NCBI RefSeq assembly: GCF_000002425.4
Contig: NC_037266.1
Coordinates: 3,667,350 to 3,731,349 of the forward strand
From: Physcomitrium patens
Taxonomy: Eukaryota; Streptophyta; Bryopsida; Funariales; Funariaceae
DNA: 64,000 nucleotides
Direction of reading: 5' to 3'
Numbering within the stretch: position 1 is the first letter of the stretch; each line of letters starts with the position of its first letter. Below are positions 22,121 through 33,977 of this stretch, in pieces. A program made the position numbers and the translations under genes. The notes below the pieces were generated by a model. That model did no database searches. It saw only the letters and a list, made by a program, of their open reading frames with translations, and was not told where the DNA came from.

Positions 22121-24566
22121 GCCTATTAATGATACACTTCTTGACGTGCAGTTATTTGCTGTCGAAGTGATTACAACTGACTATAGTGAATTGATTCAAT
22201 ATCTGACATTTCAGACATTTCTACCTACATATAGTGAGAAACTCAAGAAACGACTAATTTTAAAAAGTGTGCCGTATATCATAATTGGAGATGCCTTGTA
22301 CAAACAAAGGCGGGATGGAATTTTATGCCATTGCATCTTTCAAAGTAAAGTTCGTACAATTTTGGAAGGATGTCATTTGGACAATTGTGGAGGATATTTT
22401 GCAGGTGATAGCACCGCACGTTGTCGGGGTAGAGAGAGTTTGCCTCAAGAAAATGTTGGACTTCTGGCTGTCACTAATTATTCAATCAAGCTTGAAAATA
22501 AAGAAAGCCCTAAGTTTATATATAATTTTTCACTATTTGAGTAATTACACCAAATACACAATCCTCAAGTAACCCACAACTTCCAAAATATGATAAAATC
22601 TTCTAAATCCTTGTTTATTCTTATCTAGAGATTTTTCCGAACTTCAACACTTCATATCTCTTAATCCGACCGTCCAAAAAAACTCAAATTTTACATGAGA
22701 TACTGATGTATTCTTATTAACTTCTACACCAATTTTCAATTGCAAATTCATTGCAGATCTTGAGATATCTTGAAATCCCTAACAATCGCTTCAAACCCTT
22801 GTCTTTATACATCCACGTGCAATTTTCTTCATATCTCACAAAATATAAGCTCAAATGCCACGAAATTTGTATGTATAGCTTTTTAATACAAAATTTTACA
22901 TTCTTCAAAAAGTTTGAGCCAAAAATTTGTCCGAAAACTCAAGTTATGGCTCCAACCATTACTACAAACAAATCCGCTTACTTACTGCTTTTGATTTGGA
23001 AGTGTCGCCTTCAACTCCTTACAACTCCTTCATATGAACTCCAAAAGCAATAATTCTTTCATAAAAGATGTAGGCCTTGAAATCGCCGTTCCAGTCGCAC
23101 CTTCCGATCTTCAAAAGCTGCAGTAAAACTCCTTGTACTCTCAAAACAGTAACAGTATGTCTTAAATATACATCTTAACTTCAAACGGTTATAACTTTTT
23201 CATTCTAACTCCAAATCCTCTAATTTTTGTACACAAATTGTATCCAAAATCCTAAACTTTACAACCCTAGCTTTTAATCTCCAAATGCCCCCTTTGAAGT
23301 CGCCGAAACCCTTCTTAAGGTCGTGGGCAGCCTCCTCAAAGCCCATTGGGCATGGTATTCGACCAATAGGGATGAAGTTTTCCATTCCTTGCCTTCATCC
23401 GACCATGCCTTGCTTTCATCCCTCCCAATTAGCTTCTTACTAGTTTAGGTTTTCATCCTTAGGTTTCCACCTTCTCCCAAGGCTTCATACTAAATATTTA
23501 GGTCCTATATATATATATATATATATATATATTTTAATGTCAAAATCAAAAGAAGTAAAGAAACAAAGTAAAGTTTCTTATACCAACTTCTTTTAATTTA
23601 ATCTACTAGCCACTCTAACACACATCTAGATTTATCAACATATAACATGTTTTAGCTAATTTTTACATACTGTAAGCATTTACAGTATGACAACGTAAGG
23701 CTTTAATGGCTGGATATTGATGGCCAACAATGTTTTCGGATGCACACCAATTTGTTCGTTGTTGTAATCCTTGTCAATGAATTGGTCAACCCACAGGTAC
23801 TTCAGCAATATCGTTAGTACCAATCTTGGCACAAGAACCATTTGAAAAATGGGGAATTGATTTTGTTGGACCCATTGCACCCAGCATCGAGACATAGATA
23901 AAAGTGATATATTTTAGTAGCCACGGATTATGTCACCAAATGGGCAGAGGCCATGGCAACAAAAACTGATAATGCCAATACCATAGCAATATTTTTATAT
24001 GAGAACATTATCACTCGTTTTGGTTGTCCAAAAGAATTGGTTAGTGATCACGACATACATTTTCTTAATGCAACAATTGAAGCATTAACAACAAAGTATG
24101 AGATCAAGCACCGCAAAACTACACCTTATCATCCACGAGCCAATGGACAGACCGAAAAGACCAACGGTATCCTATGCAAGATATTAACAAAGACTATTTC
24201 AGGAATGGAAATCAATTGAGACACTAAATTAATTGTAACTTTATGGACGTACTGTACTACGTATAAAGTAACTACGAATTCGACCCCATTTCAATTGGTA
24301 TACGGTCAGGAGGCAATTCTATCAATTGAATTGGAAGTCCAAAGTTTACGAATTGCGTTGGATGAATGTCTGGGAGACAAAAAATCTCTTCAATATAGGT
24401 TTGTACAATTGGAGAAATTGGATGAAGCTAGGGCTATGGCTCTCTTGATCATGGAAGCTACACAACGCCGTAGAAAGAGTTATTACGACAATAAGTTAAG
24501 GTCGAAATATTTTATCTCCAATGATCTAGTGCTACTTTATGATAGCCGCTTTAACAACTTTCCCGG
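22121..24566 (+). pseudogene. Family B integrase, interrupted twice
   Basis: Integrase is in three blocks. Block 1 (to 22421) ends in the zinc-binding domain, GGYFAGDSTAR. Block 2 (23693-24566) resumes with KALMAGY*WPTMF and the second half of the HHCC finger (CCNPCQ), then core residues in WGIDFVGP, VSDHDIHF and HPRANGQTEKTNG. Block 3 (35208-35350) completes the PGK..V GPY-type end after the family A complex. Between blocks 1 and 2 lies a 1271-bp solo LTR. The junction logic is clear because each resumed frame continues the same domain. Confidence 0.85.
22422..23692. mobile_element. Solo LTR of an unidentified retrotransposon
   Basis: A 1271-bp insertion with ends TGTCGGGG and TATGACA (TG...CA, inverted TGTC/GACA), flanked by a 4-bp direct duplication ACGT (22418-22421 and 23693-23696). 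It cuts the zinc finger of family B integrase. It has no internal coding sequence and includes a (TA)n run at about 23505-23532. It is unlike the LTRs of families A, B or C. Confidence 0.72.
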
Positions 24567-25793
24567 TGTTGTATTGTAACACGAGTATACCGTGAAAATA
24601 TAAAGAAAGGGGACTTTTATTAATATTCATTTACCTCGAATATTGGGAGCAACGAACAACTCCAGTGTAAATACTGAGTGGCCAGGTTCAGTCACCCCGT
24701 TACAGTCAGCTGGGGCATACTGAAATGCTCCATTCGATTCCAATAACGGAAGTCAGCAAGAAGAGAAAGGACCAATTCACACGACGGATGAGCCTGGTTC
24801 GAAGAGCCAATTGGATCCAATTTCAAGAATCCAATCCGGGTCCTCTTACCCAATATGAGACCTGAATTGGCCAGGCAACCCAATGCAATCTAATTACGGG
24901 AAAATCCAGGTCTTACTACAGGCCTTAGCCAATCTGACCCGAAGGACCAATTTGATCCAATTACGGGGACATCCGGGTCTTACTACTGGATTCTTAGCCA
25001 ATATGATACCTGAATTGGTCGGGCAACTCAATGTGGTCCCGATTATGGGGTTTCGATTTTGTTTCAGGCTATCCTTTTCTCTATGCCGTTTCAGGGAACG
25101 TTGTTTTCGGTAAAAGGATCTCTTAAAGGTAAAAATGGGGGAGAAAGCTCTGACGGTGGGAGCCAATTCTGGATCCAAGACAGAAGATTGAAGAAATTTA
25201 GAGGATAAGGTTAGGGGAGAGAATAAGTTTTTGGGGAGTTTTGAATGATGGGGGAGAGCTAGCTTCATGCTTCAGGCGAGGAAAGAAGACAGAGAATTGG
25301 GTTTTTTTTCTTCATAGGATTTTGAGAAGACTGAAGCAATCGTTGTTGAAGTCAGTGTTGTAATGGTGAATCGAGATTTTTAATGAAGTGGGTTTGATTA
25401 TTCTTGACTGTTTTGTGAAATCGAGTTACGTCTATGATGAAGAATTAAAAGGGTGTCTATAGGATTGAGTATGCGGAGTGAATGAAATTTATTGGGGTTA
25501 ATCTAACTAGACAGTCAGTGGATACAAGATTGTGAGTATAAAGTGGTATCGGAGATTAGTAGATTGGGTTGTTCGGAGTTCTCTGTAACGTCTAGAGACC
25601 TACTGGCTGGGACAAAAAGGACTTCAGCGAGCAGTCGAAGGGCATCCGTATAGATTTATGGTATATTCTTGCAGTCGTTTATATTCCAATAGTCAAAAAC
25701 TGATAGACTACTTGACTATCGGTGAATCTCCATACTACCTTCTACAGTCAGACGCTCGGCGCGTTCTCGAGCAAAAAAGCACGTAATACGACA
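24567..25793 (+). repeat. Family A LTR1 of the complex (subtype I)
   Basis: A 1227-bp LTR, TGTTGTATTGTAACACG to ACGACA. A primer-site candidate, TGGTGAACCTGACGTG, starts at 25798. Confidence 0.87.
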
Positions 25794-26213
25794 TAAGTGG
25801 TGAACCTGACGTGAAAGCTTGAGGTGGAAGGTATTGGATTTTGTTTGATTTTATCTTTATTTTTATGGAGAACGAAAATAAAAATTTTAAAGGATTTTTG
25901 GGAGGATTTTCTAGTGGAGATTCTTCTAAAGGACAAGGTATGCACATGGATCCGTCTATTGCTAATATGTTTCAAGCCTTCTCATTATCGATGCAGCAAT
26001 AGCAAAGCAATGATCGAAAGGAAGCTTTGGCAACCAAAGCATTGCAAGCAGTGGTCAATAAAATTGATCAATTTGATGGGAGGAATATTTCAAGGTATTT
26101 AAGATGTTATGTTCGTGAAATGGAATTAAATCGGGTTTCTGAGAAGAAAATGGTTGAACTATTTGGACTTGTCACAATACCAGAGATAAGAGACCATATT
26201 ACATCGATTACGA
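25794..26213 (+). pseudogene. Truncated family A gag (outer copy)
   Basis: Leader and N-terminal gag of the outer element. The reading matches 28150-28420 (FQAFSLSMQQ, then KIDQFDGRNISRYL) with a Gln-to-stop change in the QQQ run (CAG to TAG). It ends at TSIT where LTR2 begins. Confidence 0.82.
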
Positions 26214-28000
26214 TGTCGTATTGTAACACGAGTATACCGTGAAAATATAAAGAAAAGGGACTTTTATTAATATTCAGTTACCTCGAATATTGGGAACAAC
26301 GACCAACTCTAGTGCAAATACTGAGTGGCCAGGTTCAGTCACCCCATTACAGTCAGCCGAGGCATACTGAAATACTCCGTTCGATTCCAATAAAGGGAGT
26401 CAGCAGGAAGGGAAAGGACCAATTCACGCGACGGGTGAGCCTGGTTCGAAGAGCCAATTGGATCCAATTTCAAGAATCCAATCCGGGTCCTCTTACCCAA
26501 TATGAGACCTGCATTGGTCGGGCAACCCAATGCAGTCTAATTACGGAAAAATTCAGGTCTTACTACGGACCTCAACCAGTCTGGTTCGAAGAGCCAATTG
26601 GATCCAATTTCAAGAATCCGATCCGGGTCCTCTTACCCAATATGAGACCTGCATTGGTCGGGCAACCCAATGCAGTCTAATTACGGAAAAATCCAGGTCT
26701 TACTATGGACCTCAGCCAGTCTGGTTCGAAGAGCCAATTGGATCCAATTTCAAGAATCCAATCCGGGTCCTCTTACCCAATATGAGACCTGTATTGGTCG
26801 GGCAATCCAATGCAGTCTAATTACGGGAAAATTCAGGTTACTACAGGCATCTTACCCAATATGAGACCTGCATTGGTCGGGCAACCCAATGCAGTCTAAT
26901 TACGGGAAAATCCAGATTACTACGGGCATCTTACCCAATATGAGACTTGCATTGGTCGGGCAACCCAATGCAGTCTAATTACGAGAAAATCCAGGTCTTA
27001 CTACGGGCCTTAGCTAATCTGACGCGAGGACCTATTGGACCCAATTATACGAACATCCAGGTTACTACGGGCATCTTATCCAATATGAGACCTGAATTGG
27101 TCGGGCGACTCAATGTAGACCCGAGTACGGGGTTTCGATTCTGTTTCCGGCTGTCCTATTCTCTGTGCCGTTTCAGGGAACGTTGTTTTTAATAAATGGA
27201 TCTCTTAAAGGTAAAAATGGAGGAGGAAGCTCTGACGGCGAGAGCCAATTTCGGATCTAAGCTCTGATGATGGGAGCCAATTCCGGATCCAAGACGGAAG
27301 ATTGAAAAAATACAGAGGATAAGGTTAGGGGGAGAAGAAGATCGGGGGGGGTTTTTTTTTCAGATCAGGGGGTTTTTTGGATCAAAGAGCTAGCTTTAAG
27401 TTTTTTTTTCAGGATTACTAGTTCGATTTCATTGGAAGTTTTTGAAGATCAAGGGGATTGGAGAAGAGCTTCATGCTTCGCGTCGGGAAAGAAAAGACGG
27501 AGAATCGGATTTTTCTTCTTCATAGAGTTTTGGGAAGACTGAGGCAATCGTTGCTGAAGTCAGTGTTGTAATGGTGAATCGGGATTTCTTAATGAAGTGG
27601 GTTTGATTACTCTTGACTGTTTTGTGAAATCGAGTTACGTCTGTGATTGAAGAATTAAAAGGGTGTCTATAGGATTGAGTATGCGGAGTGCATGAAATTT
27701 ATTGGCTTAATCTAACAAGACAGTCAGTGGATACAAGATCGTAAGTACAAAGCGATATCGGTGATTAGCAGATTGGGTTGTTCAGGGTTCTCTGTAATGT
27801 CTAGTGATCTACCGGTTGGGACAAAAAGGACTTCGACAAGCAATCAAAGGACATCCATATAGATTTACGATGTATTCTTCCAATCGTTTATATTCCAGTA
27901 GTCAAACTGATAGACTGCTTGACTATTGGCGAATCTCCATACTACCTTCTACAGCCAGACGCCCGGCATGTTCTCGAGCAGAAAAGCACGTAATACAACA
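26214..28000 (+). repeat. Family A LTR2, expanded to 1787 bp
   Basis: Starts TGTCGTATTGTAACACG and ends ACAACA. It is ~560 bp longer than LTR1 and LTR3, mainly because of extra tandem units at 26441-27000. It is followed at 28005 by TGGTGAACCCGACGTG, the best-preserved family primer site. Confidence 0.86.
26441..27000 (+). repeat. Tandem repeat inside LTR2 (140-bp and 79-bp units)
   Basis: CTGGTTCGAAGAGCCAATTG recurs at 26441, 26581 and 26721, giving 140-bp units. The sub-segment CTTACCCAATATGAGAC then recurs at 26851 and 26930 (79-bp spacing). LTR1 and LTR3 contain a single unit. Several short ORFs across it are by-products of the repetition. Confidence 0.9.
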
Positions 28001-28102
28001 AGAGTGGTGAACCCGACGTGAAAGCTTGAGGTGGAAGGTATGGATTTCGGTTGATTTTATCTTTATTTCATAGAAAACAAAAATAAAAATTTTAAAAGAT
28101 TT

Positions 28103-29552
28103 TTGGGAGAAGTTTCTGGTGGGGATTCTTCTAAAGGACAAGGTATGTACATGGATCCGTCTATTGCTAGTATGTTTCAAGCCTTCTCATTATCAATGCA
28201 GCAACAGCAAAGCAATGATCGAAAGGAAGCTTTGACAACCAAAGCATTACAAGCAGTGGTCAATAAAATTGATCAATTTGATGGAAGGAATATTTCAAGG
28301 TATTTAAGATGTTATGTTCGTGAAATGGAATTAAATCGGGTTTCTGAGAAGAAAATAGTTGAACTATTTGGACTTGCCATCATGCCGGAGATAAGAGACC
28401 ACATTACATCGATTACGGATCGTTATGGGAATTCATGGGAGGTTTTTTCACATGCATTGAAAGACGAATATTTCTTGGAGGATGCTGATCGCGTTACTAA
28501 GAAGCTGTTTCTGGAATGGATTGAACGGCCCAATAAGAATTTGCAAGCAACAGAGCTACTAAGAGAATTTGAGAGGCAGTACTCTCAATTATCAAAGGTA
28601 GAAAAATTGACATTAGAGCCTAACAAAGTTGATCTATTTCTTCAAGCTGCTGATGGAAAATTGCAAGGGAAATTGGAACTCCTTCTTGAAGACAAAGAAG
28701 AAGATGAAGGATTGACAACAAAGTGGAAGAACGTTGAAGATGCGGTGGAATTGCTTACAAAAAAAGAAAGGAGGAAGGATAGGAGCAATATTCCAAAAAC
28801 AGTACAAGCACTCAAAGCTCCAGTATGTACAACACGACCAATAATGCCTACAGTTCAACCTTCGACATCCTTATGAAAGAAAGCAGATATGGGGATGGAA
28901 GAAATTATACGAGGAATGCGAGATTCAAATCAAATTGGCAAGACTTGAAGAAAATACTTCTATAAATAATTCAAAGAATGTTTCAAAACAAGGATATGTA
29001 CAAAGATGCATTTGGTGTGATGATGCTTCCCACACTAGAAAAGATTGCAATGAATTTAATAATATGATACGGCAGGGAATTATTTGCTGGAAAGATGGGA
29101 AGATAGCATTGAAAATTAGAGAGGATCTTCTTCAAACCAATTTTGGCAAGGGAGGAATGAGAGCATTGGTTCAAGGTTACCTAAAAGAACATGAAACAGC
29201 TGCACGAGAAAGTGTAAGTTATGGTGCTAGAGTAGATGATGAAATTGGTGGAAGTACGGAAACAAGTGAGTTTTGGGCTTCTGTCGTTTCTACAATGCTA
29301 GAAGGGAAATTACCTCGAGAAGCATTATTGAGGACTGCACCTACAATACGAGGTAGAACAAGCTGGGAGGATCCTGTTGAGTCTCTTTCAGTTCATGCAT
29401 ATATAGCTAAGAGCCCACATGAAGCTTTGATGGAAGAAAAGAGACGAGAAAATTTTGATGATACAAGAAAAGGAAATTCTTCTAAGAAGCAAACTCAAGG
29501 AGACAAGGCTCGGGAGGCAGCTTCACAAGAATTGCCTGTACAGGATACTTGA
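28103..29552 (+). pseudogene. Family A gag, inner copy (best preserved)
   Basis: An open frame 28103-28876 (257 codons) covers the capsid-like part: MFQAFSLSMQQQ, DRYGNSWEVFSHALKDEYF, then an acidic EDKEEDEG stretch. A small deletion near 28925 (compared with element 2) shifts the frame. The second piece, 28935-29552, carries a CCHC zinc knuckle (CIWCDDASHTRKDC) and a Lys/Glu-rich tail. The structure matches gag of Gypsy elements without a clear matrix domain. Not functional as it stands because of the shift and a stop at 29550. Confidence 0.82.
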
Positions 29553-29558
29553 GCATCA

Positions 29559-31015
29559 TTGGAAGAAAAAACAAAGGAGACAAAAGATAAGAGCAAATCA
29601 ATTGCTTATAAGCTACTTTCTGACATTGAAGCGGCAACAAATTTAAAAGGGATATTGGAAGAACATATATTAAATGCTAAGGTGGAATTCACATTGAAAG
29701 AAGTCTTGGGAATTGCAAAGAAGGAGTTTCATGATGTTATCATTGACAGCATTAAGCGAAAGAGGCAATTAATGGACGAAACTGGAATGAGTCATGCTAT
29801 TGATGTAAGAATATATAGAGATGAAGAAGAGGTTGATATTGGTTACAAGCAACCAACAAATGAAAAGAATGGGTATAATCAACGAGTACGTTTCGAAGAT
29901 TATAGTGATAAGGAAATGGAAACTTTGAGCCATTATACTCAAAAGCATTAGACAAGGGCAACTACTGAGGTATTGGTGAAAGTAGGAGATATAGAAGAAC
30001 CAATTGTTGCTTTAATCGACCATGGTTCTGAAATAAATCTTATGTCCAAAGATCTTTATAAGAAGAAAAAATGGCCAATTGATATGGAATATGGATGGGC
30101 AATATGAGCAACTAATAACACATGGGGCGAATTATATAGAGCTTGTCCAGATGTCAAAATTTGGATTAGGGATGTTGTGACGGAGCAACATTTCTTTGTT
30201 CAAGATACACCGTCTTATCCATTGATTTTAGGACAACCCTATATTACGGCAACACGGATGGAAACAAAAGTACTTGACAATGGTTCTACTTATGCAAGGA
30301 TACGGAGCGAGGATGGGAGGAAAGATGTACAATTTCTATTAGTACCTCCTAACCATGAACGAAATCGAGATAGGTTGAGGGAGAAACCATTGCCAAAGAT
30401 TGTTGAAGGATTTAAGGATTTTGGGGAGGTAGCACTGTAAAGCGAGATTATAGAGGTACAAAAGAGGAGGTACTCTCACGAGATGAAGGTACCTTTGATG
30501 CGAGTTTTATTGGTATATTGGAGAATGGAAATATTATGTATAAGAAAGTTGATGATTTTAAAAGAAAAGAAAAAAAAAGATTATATGATATTGAAGGACA
30601 ATTATGCAAGTTAGGTACATTGCAAGATGATGAGAGGATTTTAGGTGTTTATGAAGAAAATAGACTTGAAGATTCGTTGGAATTGATTATATCTATTGAG
30701 TTAGGAGATAATGATAAGATTATTGAGATTCATTCAAGAGAGGTTTATACCATACTTGAATCTTTTCAAGTACCAGAAGTCACTGTAGAGACGAAATATA
30801 AAACGGCAGATATGAAGGTAAAGCCTGTTGCTGGATCATTACCAGAAGATTCTAAAGAACAAATGGGAGAAGCATCAAAGGAAGCAAGTTTAAGAGATCC
30901 AATGAGTATTGGACATTAGTTTACTAAAGAGACTTTTGAAGAATTGGAGATTGATTCTGATGGTTCTTTATTGCCGGAGGAAATTACTTGCTTCAAAAAG
31001 ATGTTGGCTAAATAA
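29559..31015 (+). pseudogene. Family A protease and linker, inner copy
   Basis: Open pieces 29559-29951, 30177-30440 and 30518-30919. The protease site LIDHGSEINLM is at about 30015-30047, out of the longer ORFs. The motif FVQDTPSYPLILGQPYI at about 30195-30245 closes the protease. A linker rich in Asp/Glu follows, ending MLAK and a TAA at 31013, the same stop as in elements 1 and 2. Confidence 0.75.
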
Positions 31016-32578
31016 GGTAGATCGTTTGCTTTCGAATCTCATGAAATTGGGTGTGTGGATCCGAATATTATAACACCTATGGTTATCTTCACTGTACCGC
31101 ATGTATCTTGGAATCTAAGACCGATTCCAATACCGAGGATACATTTACCTAAATTGGTGGAACTATTAAAAGAAAAGATGAAGATAAAAATATTGGAACC
31201 CTCATTTGTGCCGTATTCTAGTCGATAGTTTACGGTACCTAAGAAAAATGGGTCACTACAGTTTATTCAAGATATGCAACCGGTGAATGCAGTAACTGTC
31301 AGGAATGCAGGAATTGGGCCTATTATGGATGAATTTACTGAGGCATTTGCTGGAAGGGCGATCTATTCAATGGGTGACTTGTATTCAGGTTATGATCAAT
31401 TTCAACTTGCCGAAGGAAGTAGAGATATGACAACAATGAGGACACTACTTGGATTGGTTAGAATGTGCACTCTTCCACAAGGCGCGACCAACTCAGTTGC
31501 GCATATGATGAATGGGATGAATAAGGTATTGAGTGATTTTATTCCAGAAAAGACTATGCTTTTTTTGGATGATGTTCCTATAAAAGGGTGTAGAGAAGGA
31601 GACAAGGATGAAACTTTAGATACAAGGGGGTGTCGCAAATATGTTGTTGATCATATATAAGATTGTGAAAAGATTTTAACTCGGCTTGGAGAAGTTCATC
31701 TTACATTATTGGGTATGAAGTCCGTATTTGGAATACAAGAGGTTGTGATTGTTGGACATTTATGTGGATCTTATGGAAGAAAACTAGATCCGACTAAAGT
31801 TGATGCAATTGGAAGGATGAAAGAGGATTGTGATTCTTTAACAGAGGTTCGTAGGTTTTTGGGTGCATGTGTATTTTATCAAATTTGGATCCCTCATTTT
31901 GCTCACATAGTGGATCCATTATATGAACTGTTACGCAAGGGTTACCGATTTAAATGGGAAGAAAGGCATATTCAGGGAATGCAAAGATTGAAGAAATTAT
32001 TGATGTCACCTCTAATATTGAGGAAGGTTGATTATAAGTGCAATAGACCAGTGATTCTTATTATGGACGCTAGTCCAATTGCCATTGGATGAGCTGTAGG
32101 TCAAGATGATTCAAATAGGAATAGATTTGCAGTTCGAATTGGAGCTAAAGTTTTAAGTATTTGTCAGCGTGCATATTCGCAAGTCAAAAGAGAACTTTGG
32201 AGAGTTGTTTTGGCTATGAAAGCTGAAAAGGACTATTTGATTGGAGCAGTAGTAGTAATTCAAACAGATTGCTTGCCATTGCTTGGAATGATTATTAACT
32301 GTTCAACGCCAGATATTGCAATGTTGAGATGGATTGTTTATATTAAGTCACTAAATCCAGAATTTAAGCATGTTATTGGGAAAGACAATTTAATAGCAGA
32401 CATGCTATTTCGAGTAAGATACGAGAGAGAGGACGAAATGGTTGAAGACATTGATGACGTCGGATTGAAATTCTATTCAATATCAAATCTCAACAAGGAA
32501 GACAAGCTATTTCTTGAAGAATCTTATGAAGGAGAATTATTGGATATTGGTCATTACTTAAATACCTTGACTAAGTAG
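31016..32578 (+). pseudogene. Family A reverse transcriptase-RNase H, inner copy
   Basis: Pieces 31274-31660, 31709-32092 and 32210-32578 cover RT and RNase H. RT: MGDLYSGYDQFQL, LPQGATNS, FLDDVPIKG. RNase H: MDASP, KREL, and QTDCLPLL, which keeps the third Asp that elements 1 and 2 have lost. Stops: TAG at about 31227 (Trp), TAA at 31658, TGA at 32090 (Trp), TAG at 32576. The segment continues straight into integrase. Confidence 0.83.
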
Positions 32579-33770
32579 GGGAATTGGTCTACAGAAAAAT
32601 TCAAACAAATAAGAAAAAAGGCATATGGATTTTTACTTCGAGATGGATTCTTATGGAAGAGACCAAAGAAAGGAATTGAGATGCCACAATGAGTGATAGG
32701 CAAAAAGTAAAAAAAACTAAAATTATTAAAAGAGTTTCATGATAGTTTATGGGCAGGGTATAGAGTAATCTGGGCTACTTTTGCTAAACTCAAGGAACGA
32801 TATTGGTGGAAAAATATGTATCAAGATGTGCTCTCATTTGTAGAGTCATGTGAAATCTGTCAATCGTATTCTAATATCCGACATCGAGATGGTCTTCATC
32901 CTACGTATCTTTTGGCTATTCATTTTAAATGAGTTGTTGATTTGATTATTATATCGGTTGGGTTATGGTAGATGAGATATTTGGTTTTAGCTCATGAAGA
33001 TTTATCAAATCAAGTAGAAGGAAGAGCATTGAGGACAAAATCTACAGAGGAGATTTGTAGATTTTTGCTTGAAGATGTCATTTGCCGCTACGGATGCGTA
33101 GGAAAAATCACTGCAGATCGTGGAGAATTAAATGCACAAGAAGCTCGTAAGTTCTTTGAAAGATGTGGAATTAAAATATCACTGACTACTGCTTATAATT
33201 CGGAAGGGAATGTAAAAAGCGAACGTGGTCACCCACCGATTGTGAAAGCATTAGTTAAAGCTTGTAATGGGAAAGTTAGAGAGTGGCCACGGCTTTTGTC
33301 ATTTGCATTATGGGCTGATCGAACAACACATAGTTCGGTGACAGGATATATGCCAATAGAACTTATGACAGGTCGAAAATCAATTATGCCGATTGAAGAA
33401 AAGGTACTTACTTGGAGTATGCTACCATGGGAAGATGGATTGTCAAGAGAAGAACTTTTGGCTATTAGGATTCGACAATTGGAACAAAGAACGGAAGATG
33501 TCCAGATAGCATTGACAAGGTTAAAAAGAGCAAGGTTACAAAATAAGGCGTGATTCGATAAGCAACATCGATTGAGACCAAAAGTAATCGAGGAAGGTGA
33601 CTGGGTACTTGTTTATGACAATAGTCTAGATAATCAACATATTACTTTGCGGAAATTTTCAAAACGTTGGTTTGGACCATATGTAGTAACAACTGTTCAT
33701 GATAATGTGACTTACTCATTACGGGAGTTAGATGGTACAAAATTGAAAATACCAATTGCAGGGAAGTGAG
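32579..33770 (+). pseudogene. Family A integrase, inner copy
   Basis: The zinc finger part (YWWKNM, then CEICQ) is at about 32805-32875. The core runs from 32972 to 33553 (193 codons open): ITADRGELNA, then a Glu-containing SEGNVKSERGH segment, GYMPIELMTG. A GPY-type domain at 33572-33769 (RWFGPYVV) ends at TGA. Stops shared with element 1 occur after MPQ (TGA) and shortly after VIGKK (TAA). Confidence 0.82.
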
Positions 33771-33977
33771 TAAAAATATTTAAACGAAGACACGCAGAGA
33801 TGAATATGGAAGACCTTAATGAAGGTATAGAGATTCCGCAGCAAGAAGATGAAAGTGATTTGGATAATGAAGGTGACGAAGACGAACTGGACAAAGACGT
33901 AGAGGATATTTTCTAAATCAAACAGTAATTGGATAAATTGGTGCATATCGGAGGATACACAGGTTCAGAGGGGGTGG

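Noticed and set aside
26312-26864. Series of similar ORFs with repeated peptide units
   Set aside because: By-product of the 140-bp tandem repeat in LTR2.
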